A model generated the notes under the pieces. It did no database searches. It was not told where the DNA came from and saw nothing but the letters and a program-made list of their open reading frames with translations. This document shows positions 9,801-15,606 of a DNA stretch of 15,961 bases, piece after piece (within the stretch, counting starts at the first letter, position 1; each line of letters starts with the position of its first letter). The stretch comes from an uncultured Mollicutes bacterium (lineage in GTDB: Bacteria; Bacillota_I; Bacilli_A; RFN20; CAG-826): positions 1-15,961 of the forward strand of contig URQK01000033.1 of the NCBI GenBank assembly GCA_900549975.1, in the 5' to 3' direction. The translations under genes were made by a program, and so were the position numbers.

Positions 9801-10361
9801 AAATTCGACGTTTTGAATTTCATGTGATGTTCTAAATCCATCAAAGAAATGCATAACTGGAGCTTCTGATTTAATAGCAATTAAATGAGCAACTGGAGCT
9901 AAATCAGCAATTTCTTGTACAGAATGTGAACAAATCATTGTAATACCAGTTTGACGTACAGCATAGACATCTTGATGATCACCAAAAATAGATAATGATC
10001 TTGTAGCTAATGAACGAGCAGATACATGTAATACTGCTGGTAAAAGTTCACCAACCCATTTATAAATATTAGGAATCATCAACAACAAACCTTGAGAAGC
10101 TGTATATGTTGTAGCTAATGCACCAGCTTGTAATGCACCATGAACTGTACCAGATGCACCAGCTTCAGATTGCATTTCAACAACCTTTACAGTATTTCCA
10201 AAGTAATTTAGCTTTCCTTGTGAAGAATAAACATCTACAAGTTCAGCCATAGGCGATGATGGTGTAATAGGGTAAATACCTGCCACCTCAGTAAATGAGT
10301 ATGATGCAAGTCCTGCCGCTGTATTACCATCGACGGATAAAAATGTTTTTTTAACTTCCAT
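6810..10361 (-). CDS. nifJ: Pyruvate:ferredoxin (flavodoxin) oxidoreductase
   Basis: This cytoplasmic enzyme oxidises pyruvate and CoA to acetyl-CoA and CO2 while reducing ferredoxin; it is oxygen-sensitive and typical of anaerobes. The 1183-residue single-chain form is complete. Near the N-terminus is YPITPSSPMAE (about 30-40), with the conserved Thr near the active site. Two 4Fe-4S ferredoxin motifs follow, CIQCNQCAFVCP at about 695-706 and CVGCGLCVVQCP at about 753-764. The third-cluster cysteines are in CAGCGE (about 824), ATGCSS and YSPCANHG (about 1079). The thiamine diphosphate site GDGWSYDIGYGGVDHV lies near 970, followed by LDTEVYSNTGGQ. ATG 10361 is the start because GGAGGT lies 6 nt upstream; an open extension to 10397 has no such site and runs through the promoter. 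It stands alone as a single-gene unit. Confidence 0.97.
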   Translation of the reverse strand: MEVKKTFLSVDGNTAAGLASYSFTEVAGIYPITPSSPMAELVDVYSSQGKLNYFGNTVKVVEMQSEAGASGTVHGALQAGALATTYTASQGLLLMIPNIYKWVGELLPAVLHVSARSLATRSLSIFGDHQDVYAVRQTGITMICSHSVQEIADLAPVAHLIAIKSEAPVMHFFDGFRTSHEIQNVEFVDESAWKDLIDYDALNRFRARALNPHTHAVTRGGAENDDIYFQGREAQNAHFNKIVDIADEYFKKASELTGRNYAPFTYYGAPDATKIIIAMGSVTETATEVIDELIKEGQKVGLVKVHLYRPFSAKHLVSVIPETVKKIAVLDRTKEMGATGEPLYLDVVAALEQMDRKVDVLVGGRYGLSSKDTQPKHVKAVYDFLDMEKPWTSFTVGINDDVTHLSIPVDDSFHVKANYTSCLFYGLGSDGTVSANKSSIKIIGDATHQYAQAYFAYDSRKAGGVTRSHLRFGKTPIHSTYYVQNADFISCSLDTYMYKFDMLKNLKKGGTFLLNTDLTDEELIKSMPNRMKHQLAEKEAKFYVIDANKIAKEIGMGRHTNTTLQASFFYLNQNIMPYADAQEWMKKFAKKSYAKKGDEIVQMNYKAIDAGAEGLREIKVDPEWINLSVARVINKTGDDYFDSYVNVIGSLDGDDLPVSKFTEWELLDGTMKNDITYREQRSIADNVPVWNKENCIQCNQCAFVCPHATIRPFLLNEEEVANMPSIAKDDLMDAMGGPNVKGLKFRIQVSPKNCVGCGLCVVQCPGKMGKKALEMVEAKTQFPQEEAAEYLFKHVEYKTDKFPVTTVKGASFLMPYTEVSGACAGCGETPYYRLASQLFGKDMLVANATGCSSIYNGSTPLTPFCTDKNGEGVAWANSLFEDNAEFGFGMRIATNYKLGQILKIFTETKDQVEPELKELIEKYIANFKNRELVRTFVKDLVSLVKASKNEEVKKVLEFERDLIDKSVWIVGGDGWSYDIGYGGVDHVIANDEDVNILVLDTEVYSNTGGQSSKSSQAGSIAKFTASGKKTAKKSLAMMAMAYGTVYVAQISLGANPMQAIKAMKEAESYDGPSLIIAYSPCANHGIKGGLSNAQRVEKAAVECGYFPIFRYDPRLEKQGKNPMQLDCKEPNFDLFRDFVMGETRFSQLPKVNPEHAEELLTKSCDDAKARWKRLKRLAANIEE

Positions 10362-10383
10362 AATGACCTCCAATAAAAAACCA

Positions 10384-10406
10384 TTATAAGTATACAATAC
10401 TTATAA
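10384..10406. promoter_or_regulatory. 23-bp interrupted palindrome over the nifJ promoter (candidate operator)
   Basis: Two perfect 10-bp arms (10384-10393 and 10397-10406) flank a 3-bp centre. On the minus strand the region contains TATACT (10394-10389), with a weak -35-like TTTAAT 17 bp upstream (10417-10412), and also TATAAT (10388-10383). The palindrome therefore covers the -10 and spacer, where a repressor would block nifJ. It lacks a T-tract and sits before the ribosome binding site, so a terminator is unlikely. It does not match the Rex (TTGTGA...TCACAA) or PerR (7-1-7) consensus as I know them. Confidence 0.6.
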
Positions 10407-10476
10407 GAAAAATTAAATATTAAAAATCCAAAGTGTTCATTTTATTCTTACTTTCATATATTTTATTGGTGATTAT

Positions 10477-11487
10477 ATGCGTGGATACATTGAAATATCA
10501 AAAAATCAACTTATTGAAAATTATAAAAACATTAAAGAAAAAGCAAATAAAGATATAATTTGTGTAATAAAAAGTAATGCTTATGGACATGGTTTACTTG
10601 AAGTTGCAAAAATACTTGCTCCGCTTTCTCCTAAAATGTTTGCAGTCTCCACTATTGAAGAATGCATGCTAATAAGAAAAAGTCTAATTTTTACTCCTGT
10701 TTTATTGTTAGGTAGTTGTGATAATTTAACTTATGCTTCAAATTTTAGAATCACTTTATCAGTAATTAACTTAGAGTATTTGAAAATATTAAAAAAATCT
10801 AACTTGCCAATTTTCATCCATCTTTTAATAGATACCGGTATGAACCGTGACGGAATAAAGCCTAGCGAAATTGAAGAAGCTCTCCAAATAATTGCTAAAT
10901 CCAAACTTATACTAAAAGGTGTATTTACTCATTTTGCTTCGATAAATACATACGAAAAACAAAATGAAATTTTTAGCAAATGTCTAATAAAAATACCAAA
11001 CAATGGTCTACTTATCCATTCGCAAGCATCTTCTACTTTTTTAATTAAAAACGATAATACTACAGCTATAAGAATAGGTTTAACAATGTATGGGTTAGAT
11101 AATAACGTTTCATTTACTAAACCAATTTTAACACTTAAAGCAAAAGCAATTAATGAAATCAAAATTAGTGAGTTTGAAATGGTATCGTATAATCAAGAGC
11201 CAGTAATTAAAGATGGGTATGTTTATACCATACCTTTAGGTTATGGCGACGGATTATTAAGAAATCATCAAAATATTGTAGAAGTTAGTGGCTTGATTTT
11301 ATTGCAAATAGGAATAACATGCATGGACCATTTTATGGTTTATAGCGATACCAAAATTGATTTAAGTAGTATTTTTGTTGTTATTGGTTCACATCAAACA
11401 ATTAATGATATTGCAAACAAAAATGCCACTATTCCACACGAAGTAGCGGCGCATTTATCTAGAAGAATTAAAAGAATAATAGTATAA
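10477..11487 (+). CDS. alr: Alanine racemase
   Basis: A PLP enzyme of fold type III that interconverts L- and D-alanine, supplying D-Ala for peptidoglycan. The PLP-binding lysine is K32 in VIKSNAYGHG. MNRDGI (122-127) corresponds to the usual MNRLGF, with its conserved Arg. HSQASS, MYGL (about 204-207) and LGYGDG (254-259) match the barrel and the start of the C-terminal domain. The second catalytic base is probably Y238 in VSYNQEP, where most relatives have SYGxTY, so this loop is divergent. The C-terminus LSRRIKRIIV fits the family's S-x-R-x-x-R end. At 336 residues it is a little shorter than the usual ~370. GGTGAT precedes the ATG. It is divergent from nifJ and converges on the next gene with 1 bp between stops. 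A broader-specificity amino-acid racemase is possible. Confidence 0.9.
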   Translation: MRGYIEISKNQLIENYKNIKEKANKDIICVIKSNAYGHGLLEVAKILAPLSPKMFAVSTIEECMLIRKSLIFTPVLLLGSCDNLTYASNFRITLSVINLEYLKILKKSNLPIFIHLLIDTGMNRDGIKPSEIEEALQIIAKSKLILKGVFTHFASINTYEKQNEIFSKCLIKIPNNGLLIHSQASSTFLIKNDNTTAIRIGLTMYGLDNNVSFTKPILTLKAKAINEIKISEFEMVSYNQEPVIKDGYVYTIPLGYGDGLLRNHQNIVEVSGLILLQIGITCMDHFMVYSDTKIDLSSIFVVIGSHQTINDIANKNATIPHEVAAHLSRRIKRIIV

Positions 11488-11488
11488 G

Positions 11489-11752
11489 TTATTGTTTAAG
11501 TGTTAATGGATCAAATTCTTGGTTGATAATAACATCTTCATTGTCATTTATCAAATAAAAGTTATATTGGCTAATAATACTTTTGAATTCATTTTCTAAA
11601 AAACGTAATGTCATATTTTCATTAGTAAAAATAAACCGATGGTTATATAATGTTACACGAAATGATAATTTGCAACTATTAGAAACCGCTAATAAGATGT
11701 ATTTTTTGTTTAATAGTTCAATTACTTTTTCTTCTGCAACTAAATTGTCCAT
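11489..11752 (-). CDS. Unrecognised 87-residue protein
   Basis: I do not recognise a family. The product is small and mildly acidic, with an N-terminal helix-like segment (about residues 4-16), a strand-rich middle (18-42) and a second helix-like part (43-58), ending in an acidic stretch. It has no signal peptide or membrane helix. It is likely real because AGGAG (11761-11765) lies 8 nt before the ATG and the frame fills the space up to alr. Its only visible promoter is that of the upstream tRNA-Lys gene, and a terminator ends just 3 bp before its Shine-Dalgarno, so it may be made by read-through. It lacks the YYGxNxDALWD-type pattern of barstar, so it is not an evident inhibitor for the ribonuclease nearby. 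Confidence 0.65.
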   Translation of the reverse strand: MDNLVAEEKVIELLNKKYILLAVSNSCKLSFRVTLYNHRFIFTNENMTLRFLENEFKSIISQYNFYLINDNEDVIINQEFDPLTLKQ

Positions 11753-11768
11753 ACAAGAATCTCCTAAT

Positions 11769-11793
11769 AAAAAACTGTGTTATAAACACAGTT
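11769..11793 (-). terminator. Terminator after tRNA-Lys, just before the 87-aa gene
   Basis: A perfect 9-bp stem (11773-11781 and 11785-11793) with a 3-nt loop is followed on the minus strand by six T (11774-11769). It lies 11 bp past the CCA end of the tRNA, and its T-run ends 3 bp before the Shine-Dalgarno of the next gene. Confidence 0.85.
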
Positions 11794-11804
11794 AATAAGC
11801 AAGA

Positions 11805-11880
11805 TGGTGAACCATACAGGATTCGAACCTGTGACCCACTGATTAAGAGTCAGTTGCTCTACCAGCTGAGCTAATGGTCC
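11805..11880 (-). tRNA. tRNA-Lys (anticodon CUU)
   Basis: A complete 76-nt cloverleaf with encoded CCA. The acceptor GGACCAT pairs with ATGGTTC (one G-U), the D arm is GCTC/GAGC, the anticodon stem ACTGA/TCAGT encloses the loop CTCTTAA, the variable loop is GGGTC, and the T arm is ACAGG/CCTGT around TTCGAAT. Loop positions 34-36 read CTT, so it decodes AAG lysine codons; a separate UUU isoacceptor would be expected elsewhere. Confidence 0.97.
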
Positions 11881-11894
11881 GTTTTGCATTTAAT

Positions 11895-11923
11895 ATATTA
11901 CTATATCCGATGCAATTATTCAA
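11895..11923 (-). promoter_or_regulatory. Promoter of tRNA-Lys
   Basis: On the minus strand TTGAAT (11923-11918) and TAATAT (11900-11895) are 17 bp apart, each with four of six consensus bases. The -10 ends 14 nt before the mature tRNA 5' end. Confidence 0.55.
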
Positions 11924-11956
11924 GCATAAAAAATAATAAATTCAAGAAAAAACTGT

Positions 11957-12343
11957 CTAATTAGATGGCATTATTAAACCATTGATTGTTTTGCTTGCTT
12001 TAACACCATTATATGTTGCTGTCGCAACAAAAGTTACTTCTATTTCAGTATTAGTAGGTAATGGTTTTAAATAAAACATAGCGTCACTTTCTTCTGCAAT
12101 TTCAAAACAATTATCAGGAATAATTTTCCACGTTACTTTAACAGTAATCGTATTTTCATCATAAATTACTGAAATAAAATTTGGAAAAGATATTGTATCT
12201 CTGATTTTTAAATACACTCTTTCTTCAATACAATCTAATGCTCTGTTAACAATTTCCATATCTTTATTCGAAGAACAAGAGAATAAAGATAATCCAAAAG
12301 CGGATAACAAAATAACGTTGCTTAAAATATTAGTCTTTCTCAT
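11957..12343 (-). CDS. Small surface lipoprotein with Ig-like domain
   Basis: A 128-residue predicted lipoprotein: a basic start, a hydrophobic core and a lipobox ending LFSC with Cys23 as the lipidated residue. The mature part is one domain of about 100 residues. Its C-terminal half (VKVTW..., then VTFVATATYNGVKASKTINGLI) fits the atrophied bacterial Ig-like fold, in which WSS-type and LTATATYNG-type strands recur. The same pattern (VPLTWESS..., YTLTATATYKGAKAQKVFTGKL) occurs in the lipoprotein at 13104-14204, so the two share a domain. The Shine-Dalgarno GGAG is 11 nt from the ATG, rather far, so expression may be low. Its own promoter lies at 12378-12406. The role is unknown; a binding or adaptor domain in the surface nuclease set is inference. 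Confidence 0.75.
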   Translation of the reverse strand: MRKTNILSNVILLSAFGLSLFSCSSNKDMEIVNRALDCIEERVYLKIRDTISFPNFISVIYDENTITVKVTWKIIPDNCFEIAEESDAMFYLKPLPTNTEIEVTFVATATYNGVKASKTINGLIMPSN

Positions 12344-12377
12344 AAAATATCTAGCTCCAACTACTTTTTATACAATT

Positions 12378-12406
12378 AATATAATACTTTATTTTTAAAT
12401 ATGCAA
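12378..12406 (-). promoter_or_regulatory. Promoter of the small Ig-domain lipoprotein
   Basis: On the minus strand TTGCAT (12406-12401) and TATATT (12383-12378, five of six consensus bases) are separated by 17 bp, about 35 bp before the start codon. No clear terminator separates it from the barnase-like gene upstream. Confidence 0.55.
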
Positions 12407-12414
12407 GAGTGTTA

Positions 12415-12969
12415 CTATTTACAAATAGCAATAAACTGTCCTTTATTAAACTTTGGTCCCCAGTTTTTATAGCCTAAGTATTCTTGGAAAGTTTCATAAT
12501 GATCACTTGTATAAAATATTCTAAAATCACTGCTATAAACTAGTCTTTCAACACCTCTATTGGTGTTAGACTTTGCAATATCACATTCAGTCATTGATCG
12601 AGCGACGCTAATCATATATTCGCCATTCCCATATTTATTAGAAAAATAATCTCCGCCAACTCTAGTGCTAGATCCATACATGTTTTTTCCGCCATTATTA
12701 TACTGGTCTTTTCGTATATAATTATCTGGTAAATCATTGTAAGTTTTCAAATATAGCGCTACATCATCCTTATAAGTATAATAGTTAGTTTTAGATAAAT
12801 TCGGTACAGTTCCGCTATCGCCATAATGATATAAAGATGAGCAAGGGACACTTGTTTTTATTGAAATAGATGGTGGTACAACAACAATTGTTTTATTATT
12901 ATCGCATGATATCAAAGAGGGAAAAAGAGATAAAACTAAAATTGATAATATTATATGTTTATTTTTCAT
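12415..12969 (-). CDS. Barnase-family guanyl-preferring ribonuclease, lipoprotein
   Basis: The product cleaves RNA and is probably anchored outside the cell. From ATG 12969 it has 184 residues: a signal peptide with a lipobox LISC (Cys22), a ~45-residue linker, then a barnase domain. Stretches almost identical to B. amyloliquefaciens barnase are DVALYLKTYNDLPDNYIRK, GGDYFSN, and RLVYSSD with TSDHYETF. By that alignment all catalytic residues are kept: K87 (barnase K27), E128 (E73), R138 (R83), R142 (R87) and H157 (H102). About 20 residues follow the normal domain end. Barnase itself is freely secreted, so a membrane-tethered form is unusual. No barstar-like inhibitor gene is in the window. 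ATG 12969 gives a normal signal peptide but has no Shine-Dalgarno; a TTG at 12999 would add ten residues. It has its own promoter at 13015-13044. Confidence 0.88.
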   Translation of the reverse strand: MKNKHIILSILVLSLFPSLISCDNNKTIVVVPPSISIKTSVPCSSLYHYGDSGTVPNLSKTNYYTYKDDVALYLKTYNDLPDNYIRKDQYNNGGKNMYGSSTRVGGDYFSNKYGNGEYMISVARSMTECDIAKSNTNRGVERLVYSSDFRIFYTSDHYETFQEYLGYKNWGPKFNKGQFIAICK

Positions 12970-13014
12970 TGTATTCGAATCAAAAATTCGCTTCACCAAC
13001 TTTCAATTTTTTAT

Positions 13015-13044
13015 ATTTTAGCACATCCAAACTTCATAAAGCAA
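13015..13044 (-). promoter_or_regulatory. Promoter of the barnase-like gene (extended -10)
   Basis: On the minus strand TAAAAT (13020-13015) is preceded by TGC, an extended -10 arrangement, with TTGCTT (13044-13039) 18 bp upstream. The predicted transcript would begin about 40 nt before ATG 12969. Confidence 0.55.
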
Positions 13045-13050
13045 ATACAA

Positions 13051-13080
13051 TAAAAGAGACTGCTCTTTTGAACAGTCCCT
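13051..13080 (-). terminator. Terminator of the nuclease/OB-fold operon
   Basis: An 8-bp stem with one G-U (13055-13062 and 13073-13080, 10-nt loop), followed by four T on the minus strand, lies 23 bp past the stop of the OB-fold lipoprotein. The short T-tract makes it a moderate terminator. Confidence 0.7.
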
Positions 13081-13103
13081 ATTTATATTTAAAATAGTTA
13101 TAA

Positions 13104-14204
13104 TTAAGCAATTACTGTAACACTTACAGGAATAAATCTAAATACATTTTTTAATTTAGAATTATTATATTTGCTATTGAAATCATAAACAAATATACCT
13201 AATTCTACTTTTTTGCCTTCAAATGGTGTTAAGTAAGCATCAATATCATTTAAATTATCAGTAACGTTGCTATTGCAGTAAAATTGAATGTATGGATTTT
13301 TTTGTCCTGTTGGACAAGCTTCCCAAACATGATATGAACCTGGATCATATTTAACAATGTCACAAGTCATTTTTAGTAATTCGCCAGAATGATTAACGAA
13401 TGAACTATTAGTAGGATCAACCACCCATTTATTAACTTCATCAATCGTGGTAGAAATAGCACTTTTAAGACTTGCTTGTTCGTTACAAATATCTAACACT
13501 TCCATTGAAGTATAGATTAATTCATCATAAGGAACTTCAAGATTCTTTGATGGATCTTCTGTTTGCATGACTTTGTTTCCTTTAGAATCATATACATATT
13601 TGCCATGGCTTCCTCTAGTTCCTCTAACAGCAACTTTACGGCCTGGCACATAAGAATCGATAGCATTTTGTGTATAAACCAAGATTGAGCCAGTATCATC
13701 AGTTAAAACAGCACTAGTAGATCCACCAAATGATTTTCTGATAATACCTTCTACTATTACTTCTTTATTAGAATCAACTGGTAATGCTTTAAATTCCGCT
13801 ACTGTAACTTTATCAACTTTAGCAGTAGCAGATAACTTTCCAGTAAACACTTTTTGAGCTTTTGCACCTTTATAAGTTGCTGTTGCAGTTAAAGTATAAT
13901 CAACATCAGCTGCTCCTACTTCAGGCAAGCTTACAGGTGTAGCATAAGTAACATGTAAATCGTTATCTTCAAGAATTGTAAATTGACTAGATTCCCATGT
14001 AAGTGGTACAACAACATCTTCTTCTCCTACTAAAACTGTAATTTGATTAATCATTTGTAATTGAGAAGTTACTTTTTCATAATTTGCTGTAAGAATAGCA
14101 GCGCCTTTAACAGCTTCTTCTGCAACTGTTTTAGCTTCGTTTGAGCATGACATTAATGATAAAGACATTAATCCTGCCGCTAAAAATCCTATTTTTTTAT
14201 TCAT
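13104..14204 (-). CDS. Surface lipoprotein with Ig-like domain and OB-fold
   Basis: A 366-residue predicted lipoprotein with lipobox LMSC and Cys20 as the lipidated residue. Residues ~40-128 form an atrophied-bacterial-Ig-like domain (LTWESS, then YTLTATATYKG). Residues ~133-210 look like an OB-fold of the kind found in extracellular nucleases such as B. subtilis YhcR: EVIVEGIIRK, AVLTDDTGSILVY, GRKVAVRGTRGSHGKYVY. The remainder (~230-366), with EGKKVELGIFVYDF, may be a second degenerate OB-fold. No nuclease catalytic motif is visible, so it probably binds nucleic acid rather than cutting it (inference). It starts 16 bp after the nuclease gene, with AAGGAG beginning right at that gene's stop, so the two are an operon ending at the terminator at 13051-13080. 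Its Ig domain is paralogous to the lipoprotein at 11957-12343. Confidence 0.78.
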   Translation of the reverse strand: MNKKIGFLAAGLMSLSLMSCSNEAKTVAEEAVKGAAILTANYEKVTSQLQMINQITVLVGEEDVVVPLTWESSQFTILEDNDLHVTYATPVSLPEVGAADVDYTLTATATYKGAKAQKVFTGKLSATAKVDKVTVAEFKALPVDSNKEVIVEGIIRKSFGGSTSAVLTDDTGSILVYTQNAIDSYVPGRKVAVRGTRGSHGKYVYDSKGNKVMQTEDPSKNLEVPYDELIYTSMEVLDICNEQASLKSAISTTIDEVNKWVVDPTNSSFVNHSGELLKMTCDIVKYDPGSYHVWEACPTGQKNPYIQFYCNSNVTDNLNDIDAYLTPFEGKKVELGIFVYDFNSKYNNSKLKNVFRFIPVSVTVIA

Positions 14205-14220
14205 TGTGTTTTTTCTCCTT

Positions 14221-15606
14221 TTAATTAATTGGTGTAATGTAATTATATGATGCTATATTATTGAACATCATCATTTGATAATTATCGAAATAAGGAATCA
14301 TATATCCTTTTACTTTATAACTTTTTCCAACTGCAAACAAAGTTTCATCTGGGAAAGGCGATGTTGATCCATCAACTCTTAAGTTAAATACAAGGCCATT
14401 ATTTAATCTTGCATAAATTGTTAAATGTCCTTTACTTGCATCTTTTCTAAAATAAGAATTGTATTCCGTACCACTAATGATATTACCATCAGGATCACGG
14501 TCACCTTGTTCGATATTTCTTATTGTAATTGTTGTTTCAATGTATTGATTTTTCTTAGATTCTAAGATTGCTTTAGTTGCAGTAGTATTATCAATACTAA
14601 TTGGATCAAGATTTAATTCTGGGTAATCTTTTGTTGGTCCAGTAAATGGAATAAATTCATCATTTTCATATTCGTTTTCAACGACAAACTTTTGTTTACC
14701 AGAGAATTTAACATTAATATTACTTAGTTGAATATTGCCATTAAATTGTGTTGCTGTACAATAGAACTCAACAACTAAGCCAACTTTTAAGATTGAAGCC
14801 ATTGATGAACCATAAGCCGTAAAGCAATAAATTGTGGCATATAATCCTGTTTTTTCAGCTTTGAATAAATCTCTTAATACGAATGAGTCACCAATCATAC
14901 CAATTACAACGCCTTTAACATGGCATTTAGAGCCCGAGTGTGTTTCTGTTTCACCAATGCCTTGAACGGTATTGCCATTTTCATCTTTATAATCATAATA
15001 ATTGTCGTAAATTCCTTGAACACCATAGCCATTTACATATTCATAAATGTGTTCAGAATAGTCAAATATTGGGTCTCTTTCACCATATACTTTTGCGCCA
15101 CATCTTTCAGCATAATCACCAGCTTCTTTAAATGCATTAAAGTAAACTGATTCAGTTTCGTAATTGTAATTTTTACTATAAGCTAGTTCAACAAGTTCAA
15201 GATTTAAATTTCTAAAATCTGAATCTTTATCTTGTTGATACCAAACCATTCCTAAATAACGTCCATTACCATCGACTGTATCATAAATATTTCTTTCACA
15301 ATCTAATACAACACGATAAGCATTATTTAATTTATCAGCATTAAACTTACTAGCTTGTTTTCCCCAAGGTTCAATTCTACCAGTAGATTCTGGTGTATCA
15401 ATACCATTATATCTAATAGTGATTTTTTCGTATTTGCCATTATGTTTAACCATAAAGTTTGTTGTATCACCATCAGTACAAAAAGCAACACTTTCTACTA
15501 AGCCAATACCTGTATCAATATCGGAACTTCCTGTTCCGTCAATATTCAGCTGCAGACGGATCTGTGTTTCTTTTGTGTTTCTTTCGATCAGTGCTTCTCT
15601 TGCCAT
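14221..15606 (-). CDS. Staphylococcal-nuclease-type enzyme with OB-folds; N-terminus replaced by HisB fragment
   Basis: The open frame is 461 residues, but only residues from about 36 onward belong to the nuclease. That part is a thermonuclease (SNase) domain, a calcium-dependent DNase/RNase fold. It has DGDT at 45-48, R65 and D70/E73 in IRYNGIDTPE, and R116 in GNGRYLG. These correspond to SNase D19/D21, R35, D40, E43 and R87, so the catalytic set is intact. After ~205, two stretches look like OB-folds: CHVKGVVIGMIGDSFVLRDL with QFNGNIQLSN (~228-303), and a region around 345-455. Residues 1-35 are HisB, at higher GC. No signal peptide remains; relatives of this type are exported, so the true 5' end is missing. 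The gene is cotranscribed with the OB-fold lipoprotein 16 bp downstream. It is best treated as a 5'-truncated gene at a chimeric junction. Confidence 0.85.
   Translation of the reverse strand: MAREALIERNTKETQIRLQLNIDGTGSSDIDTGIGLVESVAFCTDGDTTNFMVKHNGKYEKITIRYNGIDTPESTGRIEPWGKQASKFNADKLNNAYRVVLDCERNIYDTVDGNGRYLGMVWYQQDKDSDFRNLNLELVELAYSKNYNYETESVYFNAFKEAGDYAERCGAKVYGERDPIFDYSEHIYEYVNGYGVQGIYDNYYDYKDENGNTVQGIGETETHSGSKCHVKGVVIGMIGDSFVLRDLFKAEKTGLYATIYCFTAYGSSMASILKVGLVVEFYCTATQFNGNIQLSNINVKFSGKQKFVVENEYENDEFIPFTGPTKDYPELNLDPISIDNTTATKAILESKKNQYIETTITIRNIEQGDRDPDGNIISGTEYNSYFRKDASKGHLTIYARLNNGLVFNLRVDGSTSPFPDETLFAVGKSYKVKGYMIPYFDNYQMMMFNNIASYNYITPIN
15502..15606 (-). pseudogene. hisB: 5' fragment of imidazoleglycerol-phosphate dehydratase
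   Basis: The first ~35 codons read MAREALIERNTKETQIRLQL followed by a GTGxSDIDTGIG motif, the standard N-terminus of HisB, which dehydrates imidazole glycerol phosphate in histidine synthesis. In HisB the next residues should be F-x-D-H-M(L), bringing the first metal-binding histidine. Instead the frame changes to the nuclease sequence (LVESVAFCTDGDT). AAGGAG at 15615-15620 precedes its ATG, and TAATG joins it to hisD. No active dehydratase can be made. The exact end is uncertain by about 10-20 bp, because the codons at the junction are AT-rich and could come from either parent. Confidence 0.88.

Noticed and set aside
10362..10397. Longer nifJ start at 10397
   Set aside because: The extra 12 codons overlap the promoter palindrome and have no ribosome site; GGAGGT is correctly placed for ATG 10361 and the protein then starts like other PFORs.
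10434..10462. Promoter for alr (TGTTCA and TATATT, 17 bp apart)
   Set aside because: The -10 is fair, but the -35 matches only three of six bases and several alternatives exist in this AT-rich stretch, so no feature is listed.
11489..11752. The 87-aa protein as a barstar-type immunity protein for the nearby barnase-like enzyme
   Set aside because: Length and mild acidity fit, but the barstar YYGxNxDALWD-type motif is absent and the gene is separated from the RNase by a tRNA and another lipoprotein.
752..14204. Genetic code 4 (UGA = Trp), as in mycoplasmas
   Set aside because: Long genes such as nifJ and uvrA are open without any in-frame TGA and encode all Trp with TGG; full-length proteins result under the standard code.
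14221..15606. A genuine HisB-nuclease fusion enzyme
   Set aside because: Only ~35 residues of HisB are present, with none of its metal-binding histidines, and base composition changes at the join; an assembly chimera is simpler. Kept as a finding for checking.
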